Below, one piece after another: positions 1-14,598 of a stretch of 64,000 nucleotides of DNA. Within the stretch, counting starts at the first letter, position 1, and each line of letters starts with the position of its first letter. The notes below the pieces were generated by a model, which ran no database searches, was not told the origin of the DNA, and was given only the letters and a program-made list of their open reading frames with translations. The DNA lies in the NCBI GenBank assembly GCA_026874595.1, contig CM049309.1, positions 17,688,576 through 17,752,575 of the forward strand, written 5' to 3'. This stretch comes from Sipunculus nudus. Lineage: Eukaryota > Annelida > Sipuncula > Golfingiida > Sipunculidae. The translations under genes were made by a program, and so were the position numbers.

Positions 1-164
1 ATAGCAGATTTGAATTTTAAGCAATCCTAGATATGTTACACGAATATTTAATAATAAAGAAAAACGAACAATTTAGGAATATCAAGAAAAAAGTTATCAA
101 TACAGCTTTCAGACTTGTCATGCCAGATTCCACGTCTACCATAATCACTGAGATATGATCTTAC

Positions 165-380
165 CACTTCGGAGGTTTCCACGTGCATACTTGATAATGC
201 AAGCTGTTGCTGAACAGTACTTCGGTAGCCTTCTGTGACAACATGCAGTCTGCCGTGTGCATGGGCAGCAAGTATAAACGCAACGGTGAAGTCTCTAGGA
301 ACCCTTATAGACCACGCGAACAGCCTCTCGCTTGTTCTTTCGCCAAAGACGGCCGGGTCGTCTATGGTGTCGATGACGTT
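165..380 (-). CDS. Possible internal exon of an unknown protein (partial gene)
   Basis: A 216-nt open stretch on the minus strand is bounded by a plausible acceptor (pyrimidine-rich CCCCCTCTCAG before position 380) and a strong donor (GTG then GTAAGATC after position 165). Both borders are phase 0 and the exon is exactly 72 codons. It is much more GC-rich than the surrounding DNA. The peptide begins NVIDTIDDPAVFGERTSERL and ends SSMHVETSEV. I recognise no domain. Reading beyond the donor runs into low-complexity AT-rich sequence, which supports a splice border there. Any downstream exons would lie left of position 1, and upstream exons were not found. The open frame continues past the acceptor to position 467, so a larger or different exon is possible. 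Confidence 0.35.
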
Positions 381-1529
381 CTGAGAGGGGGTTCTGCCGA
401 CCACGTGTGACCGCCCCCGGACGCACTGTCCATTTGCAGACCGCTCACTAACACCCGGCTGGCCCACACAGGGCCCAGTCCCAACATGCCTTGCATTAAG
501 AATGTTTGGTCAAACGCTGGCTTGTGTTTGTCCACTAAATTTAAACTGTACATACCGGTTCGCCGAAAGGACTAGGTCCACATCCATAGAGATGCACAGA
601 GGTCAACTGGACCTTCAAGTATACCGCCCTGTCGCTCCAACCGTCAGCGGTCACGAACTCCCAGCCAACTTTCTTACGATATATTTAAGGTGAATATTTT
701 ACGAGCTGCTTTACGCAGGACTGTATGAACCATCCTTTGCTGAAAAGAGCAAGGTGAAAACTCTGCCCCATGAGCTACACAGTAATGGATAGGTGTATCT
801 GTTCCTGTTGGCAAGCAGTGTATTACAGGTCTGCCGAATCTTATCTAAACATTACTGGAAGAGCTGGCCTCGTGCTGCACACCTACTGCAACATATGGAC
901 TTCCTAATTCACCACCGGCATACACACACAGCCTTTGTCAAAATGATGGCGTCGCACTCTGTTTCATGCAGTATTATTCATGTGGCTGATCTTGAACCAT
1001 TCTCGAATACGGGTTATTTCACTCTGTACATAATGTGCTGTTGATTTAACTCCTGTGAAACTTTCAATTTTAGGCCCTACAGTGAATTCAAGTGTATATA
1101 AGAACTCATATCTTCTTAACTGACGTCATGATTGAGACTTTCAACATACCGGTACATTGTATATATAGCTTTCGGTTCAGGTACTTACGCGGATACTTAT
1201 ATCAGTGTTAAATAAAGGTGATAACATATTACACACGAACCTGTCCATTTGTATATGAGCTTATTTCTCTGTCGACAGAACCAAAGATATACTCTGAAAC
1301 GATCCGACATGTTTCCATGGAAACTGAATTTAACTTATTCCTGTAGAGCACTTCATTAACCAGTATAAACGTAACATTATACGTTTTAAAATCAAACATT
1401 TTATTAAAAGAATTTATCACAACGACACTAAGTTGTATCCATGATGAGATTTCTCGCCGATTGCATGGTTTTCACAAAAGCCTGCACTTCAAGTATAAAA
1501 ATATACTCATACATACATTTATATATATT

Positions 1530-1564
<35 letters not shown>

Positions 1565-3831
1565 CATAAACTCGCTTGTATAGCCGGCACATGCAGTCCG
1601 TGACCGTTTAGTTGCAGGTTATAATATACGAGAGTACAATCCGTGCGATGCATTTAGACATTCAAAGATAAAATATTGAGAAGGTTTTGTACGGTCTGCG
1701 CTCTGTGAGCATACATAATAGAACAATATATTTTGTGTAGGTGCTTATACAATAATTGTATTATAATCTGTAAAGAATATTATATATACATCTGATATGG
1801 GATAGTGCAAAATACTAGTGTAAACTATATCATGGATTAATACTGAAATTAAAAAAATTAATCAGTGAAGAGTATAAAAAATAGATATTTGATTGAGTTG
1901 GAAATGAGCAAACCACTCCTGAGTCGAAATTATACTTAAATACATTGAAAGAATGTCAGAGATTATAGAACGGTGCTAATGGAAATCTTTTATATATTTA
2001 TGAATAAGAAATTCTACCTTAACCGTCTTCTATAAGCTATACGTCACAAAATAATATACACAACGTATACCACAGACTTATCGTCATATAAGATTTAGTT
2101 ACCCAAGTTAAGGCGTCCCTGGGTAAGTTGTATACAATTAGTTCTCCCATGTGTCTCACTTATTCGTTCTGTGAAAGCCAGTGTCGGAACACAGAACGCC
2201 TGTTTATAGGACTAATTTCTCCAGTTTCAATCCATGCTTGTTAGTAGATGCTTAACGTGTGTGGGGGCGAGCTAAGCGAACCTTTCCCCAGGCCCACTAC
2301 CCGAACAACAGAAGCTACTAAAGCGAGCTACCTCAATATCTGGGGTCACTAGTTTTTATCGGGATGGTTTTAAAACGAGCCAGTTCCCAGTGACCCCAGC
2401 GCACGCTTGTATCTCACTCCCATAGCGTTTATTGTTGACATAACGCTGTATATAGTGAAAGTCGGCCCGTTGTAAGGAGAGCGTTCATTTCTGTATACTA
2501 TATGATTGTTCCGTTGTTCATTTCCTCGCAAGCTATAGAGCGTTTAGTTCATTGAAAATGCAAACTTACCCGAGGGCTGTGAGTACTGGGTGCTAAATCG
2601 CTCACTAATTGTGATATTCTTGGATCTCTCTCTCTCTCTTTGTCCAAAAATAATATTACAACCTCTATACATTAATAATACCCTCACATATACAGCTACA
2701 CGTACATATTCCAATACGTTCAATATACACAAATACACTGTTTAAGATCGAGATATTAAATTCAGTATCTATATATTTCTATCACTTCTTGCCTCAGACA
2801 TATTACGCCGTAAAAGGGTGAACACAACCAAGAATTTCCCTCAATCTTCTCACAGAAAAGAACTTAACGTAGAGGTTCCTTTTCGACTGTTAAATATAAT
2901 GATTTTAATTATTATTAAGTACCTTTGAAACATCAGAGTTCTTTATTTTTGACCACATATTAACATTTCGTTCAATTTATTTGAAAATAAATAATAAATA
3001 TAATAATTTCAGATTATTACATATTACCGATGGACATATATATGACTGCATATGTGGCTTGTACATTTGGTATACATTTATTATGTAAATAATTAAACAA
3101 TGAAATATAGGTAAATAATTCACGGCTTTACTTTATCAATGTATCATGTTTATATTTACTGTGCATGAAAATTATTATTTTATGTATATATATTTTATAT
3201 AAAATGTAATTTTTCGTTTAATATTATTATTATTATATGTATTTTTAGTTTTCACAAAATGGATTAAAGTAATGATATTTCACTTTAAATTGTTGAGAGA
3301 AAAAGGGCATGAGAACTGAAAGTGTTTTCCATTTATAAATCAAACAACGTTACCGTTGGTGATACTGCGACTGTCTCAGCCTTATTGACGTTCGGCCTCA
3401 CTATCTGCCCGGACAGAGACATCCAGGCAAGGATCAGTTCATCTGATTCAGCCAATGAAAGCCCCAAGAATATTAAGAACGGAACTTATATCACGTGATC
3501 GATCAAGCTCTGCACTCGGATTTCAATTAATAATTTACAAGGTGGAACCTCCGTTGTAATATACGAATGCTTGCTAGAAATGTCATATGTGTAAGTTACA
3601 GCCTTGTAAAAAGATAGACAAGTTGAATAGGAGCATTTATATGACAATTATTTTCGTTTTATCTTTATAAAATGCTTGTAACATAATTTTACAGTTTATC
3701 ACAACAAGAATATTTCTTACTGAAGTATTATGCACTGAAGTATTATTATAACTTTCTCCCCTCTTCATATATTAATAATAATTATTATTATTATTATTAT
3801 TATAATTATAATAAAACAATACTATTTTGTA

Positions 3832-3862
<31 letters not shown>

Positions 3863-4339
3863 AATATATCTAGTTTTAAGACATTTCATAAAGGCCTCTC
3901 ATGACGATTTATACCCATGTAAAATAATCACTAAAATTGATTATCTGCTACCAAAAATAACCGTTAAATACAATACTCATTTATATTATTCTTTTATATT
4001 TATATCATTTCTCATATGTTTTTCATTAACATGATATTCAGAAAAATATATCCAACAACAGTATTTGAAGTGATTCCTTGCTTATGACGTGAACTTAAGA
4101 GTTGGACCAGAGAATTCGAAAAATCAAGTTTTAATGAATACAACCAGAAAATAATAAAATTAAAGTGTATTTGAATGCCTATATATCTAATTTAACGGTT
4201 AAGCATATTTCTGCTGAAAATTTTCACTGATATACTTCAGACTTAAATCAATAAGTATATTAAAATGTGCTCGGATTAATTCAACTGTCAAATTTACTGG
4301 AAACAGAAGTTATACTTTCATTATTTTTTAACCAGAATT

Positions 4340-4382
<43 letters not shown>

Positions 4383-7300
4383 GGTTGTTTAATTTTGTTC
4401 CATGTTATGCATTATAATGTAGGCAAATGAAAGAGAATAATATTAAAAGCAAAATTTTTATTATTATAGATATACGACAAACAAAAAGTTGTTTGTAAAT
4501 AGAGACGGAGATTTTTTTATTTGGATTACTTGATTCTTCATGTAGCACAAAAATAAAAAAAACTGTCCGTTCATTATTCATGCATTAGAGTACCTTATTT
4601 AATTATTAGTACAATCTCTTTACATATTTATTCAATAATCTGTATTCAGATCAGTATTTTCCTGAAAGCCACTCAAGGGATTGTTTCTAATTTATAACAC
4701 AGCACGATGAACTGTATGTATTTATCATTTAGAACAAATAATTGAAAATGTGTACAAACAAAAATTTCCTCTGAGAATTATAATTTCAATTAGTTAATTA
4801 TATGTTATTTAGATAAATTTTCAAAATTAATACTAGTTATAATTAATTTTCATTGATAGATGAATGAAAGTCATATGTCATATAATTAAATTAGCTCTGA
4901 AAAGAAAAATATGACACATTAATACCTGTTATGTTACTTATAAAAGTCAATCGAAAATAAATACACATGAGGTTGTCCTCCGGCGAAACCTGAGGATCCA
5001 TCACACACACACACACACCACTCGTCTGTATACAATATAACGAGTGTTTTGTTGAGCCGGACACATTCATCATACAATGTATGAGCTCTGGAAGGAAATG
5101 GCTCTCTCAAAAGTCTGGCCAAGCCGAACCGTATGACTGAACTGTTGTTCAGTGCGCCTGCGCATTCAGAAACCCCAGTCACATATGTATCGGAGTGCCC
5201 GATTTTGTAAAACATATTTTTTTTAATATCAAAAGTATGATTTGATATTCATTCTTCCCTGGGTTAAACTTATTTGAAATAACTCTTGATATGAAAAATG
5301 TTGCCTTTGATATAATTTGTATGTATGGGTGTCAGTGAAACTTAAACTCTATACATGTGTAACTACAGCGTTCTCTTGTATTTTTCATTTTCTAAATTTA
5401 CATACCTTATAAATGGGAGGTAACATAGCTGTTAAAAGGGAGCGGCCTCAAACTCACACTGGAAACACTTTATTTAAACTTGGAAGCCATCCTTCTCGAG
5501 TTAATTTGTTCCCTCCCCAAGGCGTCCAGGAAACTGCCGAACATATGAATAATGTGAACTGATGAAATCTGGACTGGCTTGCTTTTAGATGGGAGTAGGC
5601 GGCTAAACGAGGCACTTGTCTTCCTCAAACCACGCACTTGTCTAACGGCCCGGGGTAACTCTAGTATTTGTATATGTTAGCTGGGAAACACGTGTGAGAC
5701 GTCAGAAACCGTCCGAGTTGGGCGCTCTTGTGTTTGGTATGCGTTGAATGTTCACTGTTAACCCGGCCTACGGGCTGCTATATACCTACGAATTGTAAGG
5801 TGGGCATATGTAAGAGTCGAATAATGCCAGTACTTACCCATGTGTCACCGACCCTGCGCGGATAAGCGGGTTTCACGCTCGAACACTTCAATTTTCACGG
5901 GGAGCCGGGACCGTATTGAATTCCTTATCCAAACCGTGTCATATAGGTTGTTTCTTGCTGTGCGCTGGTGACCGAACAAATTTATTCGATACTGCTGGGT
6001 TATATAAACCCGCTTATGACACCTACAATATGAAAGACCATGCTCTTGGGAGGGCGCGCAGAAGAAAAAAAAAATCTAACAGTTTACCCAATATTTGATT
6101 GGGCAATTATGCATATCAGGCACAACCTCAGGACGCTCACTTCAAGGAAGCATTCGATATAGTTACTTAACCCGGTTTTCTCTCTCTCCGGTTTGGCGTG
6201 TCACGTACGTTCTACAGTAGAAGTGTTGCCTGGTTTCTGGCTGTAGTTGCTGCTGCCAGGCCTGCTGGTTCAGCGTGCTTATCAGCTTGAGTGTGACTGC
6301 TGCTGGCACCGTTAGTGTTCTTCCCCAGTTTCCTTATCAGCCCCTTATGCTGAACAGCTCAAGAGTTGATAGCTTGCCTGATGAATGAATCATAGCTTGC
6401 CAGGGGATTTCCTTAGCTTCAAAAGCCAGAGTTCCCAAAACTTGAGCAATTTGTGAAACCCTGTCCCAAACCGAAAAGAGCTTCTGTGTTATGGGTGTTG
6501 ACCGTCCCTGTGGTATACCATGGCAGAAGGCACGCCCTGCCGATAAAGGGAGAACTAAATGTGTGGTTTGGCCTGCTCTTACCCAAACACATTCGCCCCG
6601 CGAGTCTCCAACGTGAAAGCGTTTATTTGCACAGTCGAAGCTGTTTTAAAACAGAATAGAGCCAAAAGGCCAAGTGCGCATGCGGCCGTCAGTGCACTGG
6701 GAACGGTGCACCTGCCAAGATTGCTTAAGAAAGCTGAACCGGGTGCATTAACGATTTTCTTGGCCCTTTTATTGATATATTTACTTAAAATGTGTCACTA
6801 GGCAACAGCAGCTTCTGAATCCAGGGTTCATATGGCAACTATGATAAACCCTCCCCGGCTGTTTTACTTTCAACATCTTAGTTACTTAGGGCGCAATTCC
6901 AACAGGAACAAATCAGTCTATATATACGCTGTTAAATGGTTATATCTGCCAAAATATATTTCAGAAAATTTCAGGAATCAGTGTTTGGTAGATTTTTTTG
7001 CGTCAATTTGATTCAGTAATATCTCCGGGTTATATACGGTACATCAGCGAGAGCGAAAGCAAACAAAAGTAATCATCCGAAGTGTTAATGATATGTTAAT
7101 TACGTAAAACCAACTTCTCCTGTACGCTACTTGGATACCACATTACCATATACTTGCATACACGTAAAACAAACACATTATATCCGGCAATGGGCATTCC
7201 TAATGGACACGCCAAGTGACACCTTCCGTTCTACACAAAACGAAAGGCTTATACCGGTGTCTCACGAAATTGTTGCCATAAACATGTACTTTATCAATTC

Positions 7301-8100
7301 TTCGGTGACTTATTTGTTTCATTTATGATTTTAGGATTGCCATGTACACGTAGTTTAAACTGGCACCGATACGTTTATGGTATACTTTTTATTTTTCAAC
7401 TAATACCATACCGCCTTCCACGTTCTTGATTTTGTCTTGAATGTTTTGTAAAATAAAAGAGTTCGTGATTTTATTTATCATTATCTATATGTATAATTTA
7501 TTTATTTCTATAAAGTAAATGCCTTTCTTTGCTTATTCATTATTTTGTTTAAGAGTCGTCAATTTCTATCACTGACACACTTATTCATGCAAACCCACGT
7601 ATTTGTACAGGTTATCTATATACATCTCATATATGTATACTATAGTATATATTATATCGGGGGCGCAGGGGGTGCATGGGAGTGTGCCTTAGTCCCCCCC
7701 CCCCATTATGCATCAACACTAGACTTGCAACAATGTTGATAAAGGTTTCTCCAATACCATACCGACACTAAATATCTGCTTTGAAAATTCAAATTATAAA
7801 AATTAATGTTCAAAACATGATAAAATGGTTCATTGTAACATTACTTTCCATTACATTATTATTTTATTTTTCAATTACATTAGAATTTATAGATGGAGAG
7901 TGATTCCTGGCCCTAAATTTATATCTTATTTGGTCTTGATTAACATAATCCTAATGTTATCGAATGATGCATTCCACGCAAGTGATTAATGTTTGTAATA
8001 ACCGACACTTTTATCATCCATTCTTTAATCTTCCCTTTTTATATATTATGTGCCATTAAACGCATATGCACCATTTAACTATCAGGTATATATCCAAAAT
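381..8100. other. Gene-poor AT-rich stretch
   Basis: I find no supported gene here. It holds short (TA)n and (GA)n tracts near 1,520-1,564, ATT/TTA trinucleotide runs near 3,770-3,870, a (TA)n run at 4,344-4,379, a (CA)n run near 5,000-5,018 and a poly-C tract at 7,694-7,704. The GC content rises around 5,400-6,900, but the open frames there are short, lack recognisable domains and overlap in several frames, so I do not call exons. Confidence 0.5.
2340..2399. repeat. 11-bp perfect inverted repeat
   Basis: CTGGGGTCACT at 2340-2350 is repeated as its exact reverse complement at 2389-2399, leaving a 38-bp loop. It could be the remnant of a transposon end or a hairpin. Nothing nearby decides between these. 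Confidence 0.5.
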
Positions 8101-9057
8101 CTTAACCCCCCCCCCCCCCTTCTCTGGATCCTTGCGGCATTGTGTTTCCAGAGGGTTCTATAACAAAGTCTACTCCGTTTCATATATAAGGTGAAGAATA
8201 GATAGCTTTAAATATATACTAGAAATGATTTCGGTCGTTCAGGTATTCAAATAAGGCCTCATTATGCCATATTTGCCAGTTACGCCAATTGATAACATGT
8301 AATTCTGGAATTCGAGAGTCCACAAAATGCTAGCCACGGGGGGGGGGGGGATGAAGGCTATTGCTAAAGTTGTTAGAGAGATATGTGCGCTGAAGAAATT
8401 TCAAGATGGCTGCTATAATGCATGTACATGTTGTCTCATACGGACCAATCTTAGAAAAAGATAAATACTTCGGAAGATTTTGTGAGCTATATATCGTATT
8501 GGCCTAATGGAAATCCCCAAAACCTAAATAATCAATTCAAAATATTACAACTTAGAAAAAATAATAAACACACAAAAACAAGAGAGTACAAGTTTATATG
8601 TATGAATATATGACTAATTAGAATTAAACAAAAATGAACAATTATGTGAATATACTAGAAATAAATAGGCATATCAAGGCATATATACATTCCTGACACG
8701 GGTTCCCTGCAAGTATCTACAATATCTCCATGCTTCCATCCGTAATCTAGTGGATTCTCTTATCAGCTGCCCGCTATAGTTGGTTTGTAAAACATTTGTA
8801 ACTTCCTAGCAACCGGATAACAGGAGCCACGTGGCTCCGTAGCAACAGTCACTTTCAAACAGCAAAAACGGTTTGCACTTCTAGCTCGGCTGACAAGGCA
8901 CACTCAGAAGCGCCCTAGATATAGGAGGAATTTTCGACCAATAATAATTTGTCTCTCATAATGCACTTGCCCCGGACTTCTCAGAATAAAACTAGAAGAT
9001 GGGCGCTGCCTTCTAATACATGGCATGCAATTCTGTACTGGGCAGTTGTATGTACAT

Positions 9058-9113
<56 letters not shown>

Positions 9114-9671
9114 ATATATTACAGTATATCTATGTGGAATACCGATCTTCTGTTTCACGGAGACGCTATAATTTTAATATAATATTATTATAAAATACAA
9201 TACAAATATAATAATAATAATTATTCTTATTCTTATTCTTATTCTTATTCTTATTCTTATTCTTATTATTATTATACTATCATTATTATAATCATTATCA
9301 TCATCATTACAAAGATAACGACAACTGTAAATATAATTATTATTATTAGTATTATTATTGTTATTATTATTATCATTTATATTATTGGTATAATAATATT
9401 CATCCTACTAGTATTTGGATATTATTTTCGGGGAGGTGTCTTTATTTAAAGATATCGCATTAAAATACAACGAGAAAGATTGTACAGAATGTATTGTTTG
9501 TACCACCAACTGAGCCTGTTGAATTTTGGGAATGTTTTTTATTAACTCGTGAATCATTTTCATAAAGTTTGTTATATATGAATACTTTATATACAAGTAA
9601 ATAATTAACTAAGATGAAACCAAAATATACTTATCCTAGAAATGAGAGAGAATCAATAGATATCGTCTCAT

Positions 9672-9800
9672 TGATCATGGTGAAGGTCAAAGGTCACATG
9701 TGCAAAAAATTACATTTAAATCCTGCTGATTGGTCGTTTGGTGTCATAAATATTGTAAAAGAAATTAAAGTGAGATTAAAAGCCCCTTCATGGATGACGC
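9672..9800 (+). mobile_element. Partial copy of the DR1-core MITE family
   Basis: This segment matches the core of the element at 28,809-29,353 in reverse complement (shared blocks: GGTCAAAGGTCACATG-like core, then CTGCTGATTGG and a GTCATAA/GTAAA stretch). It carries a perfect AGGTCA-A-AGGTCA direct repeat at 9,684-9,696. The terminal inverted repeats are not visible, so this is a fragment or a diverged copy. Confidence 0.55.
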
Positions 9801-10132
9801 CATGACTCTATATTGGTACTAGGCCACAATATCTATATACAGGATGTCGTAAAATATAAATGTTGGTTCCTGTCATCAAATGTTCATATGATTATAAGGA
9901 TTATATTCGTTTACCCACTTGACTGTCAAATTGTGTTAAAATATATTTGATATTTAGGGAATAATCGCCAAATATAGACATTTTCCACACACTTGCGAGA
10001 CAAGCATGGTTCCCAGCCTGCCTTGCCCTCCCTGAAGACAGACATGAACACATGATTAAATGGATGTTGACGCATTAATCATATCTATTAATTATACTTA
10101 AATATATATCTATATATATATTTATTTGTATA

Positions 10133-10183
<51 letters not shown>

Positions 10184-10937
10184 TTACGTTCTTATTGAGA
10201 ATATATATTCTGATCCCACCCATTTGCACGAGACTTAAATGTTTCACTATATAGCCACACAGGCAGAACACATGACAGTGCCTGTTGCGCGGGTGGCTGG
10301 AAGCGTCTATACAATAAATACATTAATGTGAATAACGATACATAATTTACTCTCTCAATATCGTAAATAGTATGACCACGACCATTATTTATTTATTTGC
10401 ATACCCGTTCCTCATTTATTTATTTGCATACCCGCTCTTCATTTAGAGGGCAATACAAATACAAAAAAATTGCATAACATATGGGAGCTCTTGTTTATTA
10501 CTTAACACTGACTATTAGTTTTCGATGCGTCATAGCTGATAGATAAGTTGCGAACACTCGACAGTTCTTTTAGTAACATTATAAGTCTGTGTCAAGTTGC
10601 TCCAAACAGCGAAAACCTTTTTACATAAAACTTCTACTTTTCCACAATGGGGACACGTGATTGTCAGAGCCACAAGTGATTGGCTGCTCCGAGTATGAAG
10701 TCATATAATATATTCGAACCAAGTGAACTCCTGCTTGTGACAGATATAAGTGACACCCTGGGAAATTAATATGGACCTTTTTTGTAGAAGTTACAGTACC
10801 GGTATTTACAATAAATGTTCAATTCTCTTTAGTGTTATTACAAATACAAAAATGACCGCGCTGACCTTAGTAAATATACCAGTATATAACGTTTACTATA
10901 ATCTGCTCAATGAAGAATTATGTATATAATATATATA

Positions 10938-10998
<61 letters not shown>

Positions 10999-11199
10999 AC
11001 ATTTTTGCAATATTTTACGAAGTGACAGACCAGTTAAAAAGAAACATGCATATGGTGTAATCAAAGAAAGAGACTGACATTAAATTAGGAATATACATTA
11101 TCAAGTTAATCAAAAATTAAGTACCTTTCAAAGTATTTTAAAATACAATAAAAATCAATATATGAGAAAAATGTATAATTCTTACAACGCTTCAAGACA

Positions 11200-11296
11200 A
11201 CTGTATGGTAACGATCAAGGTTATTGGTCACCTGCCTCAAAGTATGCAGTTTAAGCTCCTGATTCTTTTTGGTGTCATGAGCATTCTAAAAAGTGG
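11200..11296 (+). mobile_element. Partial copy of the DR1-core MITE family
   Basis: The block reading ATCAAGGTTATTGGTCAC followed by a GCTCCTGATTC stretch and TCTAAAAAG aligns with the core of the 28.8-29.35 kb element. It is cut short by the (TA)n array that begins near 11,299. Confidence 0.5.
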
Positions 11297-11298
11297 AC

Positions 11299-11372
<74 letters not shown>

Positions 11373-11957
11373 TGTTTTAGAGTGGGGTTTTATTTATTAC
11401 AATATATTTCAACAGGATAGCGCATTCAGCATGTATTGTTTTTCAATGAGGTCCTGCTACGTATGACACAATAAATAAAATTGACACGAGTACATTAAAG
11501 AACTTATATGATATTTCACTTTTTTTTCTGCACGGATTTAGGATGACCGTTTACATTAATGATCGAAGAATCAAAGATATCTGATGACTTCATAGGCAAT
11601 CACTGATAACTTAAGTAATAACATGGAAAATCATGCTCTCTAGAACGTTCTCCTTACGAATATATACTAAGATGAATATATATCAACATACAAATCTGGG
11701 GCGTAGCCATGCAGGAGGATGCCACAGGGGGTAATTCCCTCCCCCCCCCCCCCCCACCCCATCTGATAACACGTTTCCAGACACTAACTATAATTTAAAA
11801 AACGGAAATTATCAGTCATGTTTACATCAATTATACAAATAAAAGATATCTGTCATTTGAAAATGATTACAAAGTAAACCTTTTTCTGTTGTTTTGAGTC
11901 TGACAATGTTACAAGGATATTGAAGTTCTATATATAGCTTTATAAATATATGTATAT

Positions 11958-12378
11958 TGTTACGAAGACAAATTGTTGAGGGGAAAACATTTGGCCGATC
12001 ACGGATTCCAACCCATGTTGGTGGCTCATAAGTCCGGCGTACTAACCGTTTCGCTAGAAAAGCAAGCTTCACCAGCGAGACAGTTCGGTCCGCTTTTATG
12101 TCAACCGGTAACACCCCCCCCCCCCCCCCCTTTTAAGAGCGTTCTGCTATCAGAACAAGACTAATTATCCCAAGGGTCACACTTTGGTGAGCTTATTCCC
12201 TGGACCACAATATCTACTGTCATCCCGGACGAGCCCCCATTTTGTTAAGAAATCAAATTGTTCAGGGGAAAACATTGGGCCAATCACGGATTCGAACCTA
12301 TGTTGGTGGCGCTCAAGTCCGGCGTACCAAGCTTCACTAGCGATACAGTTCGGTCCGCTTTTATGTCACCCCGTGACA
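11958..12378. mobile_element. Pair of direct repeats resembling a TRIM or tandem tRNA-like SINEs
   Basis: Two direct repeats, 11,958-12,113 and 12,243-12,378, share the body from GGGGAAAACAT through GTCCGGCGTAC to CAGTTCGGTCCGCTTTTATG. The second lacks about 20 bp. They start TGTTA and end TAACA or TGACA, as LTRs do. A 6-bp GTATAT flanks both outer ends (11,952-11,957 and 12,379-12,384), although this is weak evidence in AT-rich DNA. Only about 129 bp lie between them, including a 17-base C tract. Each repeat also holds, on the minus strand, a B-box-like GGTTCGAATCC (second copy intact), so two adjacent tRNA-derived SINEs are an alternative. Confidence 0.55.
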
Positions 12379-14555
12379 GTATATGATTCTTATATATATT
12401 TACATATGCGTGCCTTATAGCCAGGGGGTACGCAGAATCTCATCTTCAACTTCGCTATGGTTGCAGCAGAGCAAAGCAAGAGATATTTGCGAATTTGATT
12501 CTGGGCAGAAGAATCGTATATAAATTGGTTTTATCAATTCGTAGCCACGAAGGGTGGCCGTTAATACACAGACAACCGCAGGAAACGTGACACAGGATAG
12601 TATATACATGTATGTTAGTGTGTATACGCGTATATTTCTTGCCTCATCTCACGGTCTGACCCTCTCGAGATAGGTGTATTTTTCCCTTCTGACATAGGAG
12701 AGTCAACTTAGATGCTAAAGTAGGCCATATCGATTAAATAATATGGAATGCCTGCCGAGTGTTGTTTCCAGGACCAGATCTAGAGAACATTTGATATTCG
12801 ATCTGCAAATCGATTGTCCATGTTATTAGGTGGAAATCCTATATCTTGACCAATTTACGTAACCCCAGTTCCTCGCAAACAGGTTTGGAGATGTATGGCA
12901 GAGGCTCATCCATATACGGGTGCATGGCCCGATTATGACATATATATTCAATATTATAATGAAAAAACTAACATGTTATTCTAATGAAAATTATATCAAT
13001 ATTAGACTCTCCAATCAAAAACAAAGATCTCGATTTTTCTCAGTTAATCATTTTAAAGAACAAAACCAAAGTGCAAGGCATTAAATCATTAAAATATATT
13101 AAAATTAGCAGCTGCATAAAAACTAAATCGTACATTTATATAGAAGTTAAAACATAAAATAAGGTGGCCTAAATGAATAATATTCAATGGATTCAGCAAT
13201 GAAATAATCAAATTGTCTTTTAGGGATACACATGGTCATGTTATATGTAATATAGAAATATTCTGCTGTCCATTCCATTATTTCCCCGAATATCGCACAA
13301 ACATCGTCCTGAAGCGACGATTAATGTTTACAATCAAAGAGTATCAAATCCTTTAAATTGAAAACATTTCCTCATATTTCCTTTCTTCAACATTTCGGGT
13401 GAAACATTTAAGAACAATATCACAATTCTATCTCGCAAAGCGGTAGTTTCGACATGTGCACCACAAGCATGCATGCACGGTACACATGTTATACAATGTA
13501 CGTAACTACGATGTTGAGCTGTAAGCAAGCGTCCAGTAAACAAGTATGCCTTTGCAAATTATACTTTGCTTATTTTCAGATGAGCAAATTTCCTGCCTAG
13601 TCAGCCCATTAAATCGATTTCTAATTATAATGATAATCTTTATTCCTCCAATTTCGAAGAGTATACAATCAATTCAGATGAGAAAAAAGACAAACATACA
13701 ATATAATGTGAAATATGAAAACAGCAATATAAAACATCACAATATCCTCACAATTACGCAATACTGATGCAAGGTTAATTATATATGGGTTTTAAAGCCG
13801 GATGTACGATTACGGTATAGTAGTTGGTCAAGAACATGTTTATACCTTGGCCAAACATAGCACATTTGTACTTGAAGAACACGTGATCATGGTCAGATAA
13901 ACAATTTGTTAGTTTACCAAGCTATAGGATAACTTGTACAAGTTCAATATCGTCCAGATTTTTAAGATGCCAGCAAAATGGATATCCATACCGGTCTTAA
14001 AAACTGATCCGATGGCTGTCTAAGTATCATCACATAATAAAAACACTTGCAAGATTGGGTGTGTGTAAAGTTTCTCACATATACGTCATAACATTTAAAT
14101 GGCAGATAGTAACAGCTTTACCATGTACATTATCTAATAGGGAGTGAGGTGCATGGGAATAGCGATCGCACCAAGAATTCTCTCTCTTCGTACTTGACAA
14201 TTTTGTTCTTGACAATATTTTTCTAATACTTTCAGTGATATATTTTATTTAAAAAGTTCTCAAAGAAATTGGTGAGTTGATCATACTTCTGCAAGAGGAA
14301 ACAGTTATTTTTGTGGACGGTCCCGTTAAATATTTAAAAGCCATAGTTGTACTGTTAAATGTCAACAACTCAGTGTAGACTCGTATATAATTAATAAATC
14401 AAGCGACATGTACAACATGTTTCAAGGGTCATATAGGAACATTATTTTCCTGCAGACGATTTTAATGTTTATCTGGTTTACTTGCAGTGATAGCTTCATA
14501 ATCATAATTATCATATTTTTTTATCATTTTATCATTTTTTGTCCGGGGCTTACTA

Positions 14556-14598
<43 letters not shown>

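Larger units (their letters stand above)
8101..11957. other. Gene-poor stretch with simple repeats
   Basis: No gene is supported. Contents are a poly-C tract at 8,106-8,119 followed by a GGATCC-containing edge, a poly-G tract at 8,338-8,350, (TA)n arrays at 9,065-9,111, 10,136-10,175, about 10,948-10,984 and 11,299-11,370, TATTCT-type repeats near 9,220-9,260, partial copies of the DR1-bearing MITE family near 9,670-9,800 and 11,200-11,295, and a poly-C tract at 11,741-11,755. Apparent Ile-Tyr open frames here are (TA)n microsatellites. Confidence 0.6.

Noticed and set aside
6453-6801. Overlapping open frames in a GC-richer segment
   Set aside because: No recognisable domain, splice borders or paralogue; two frames overlap with similar length.
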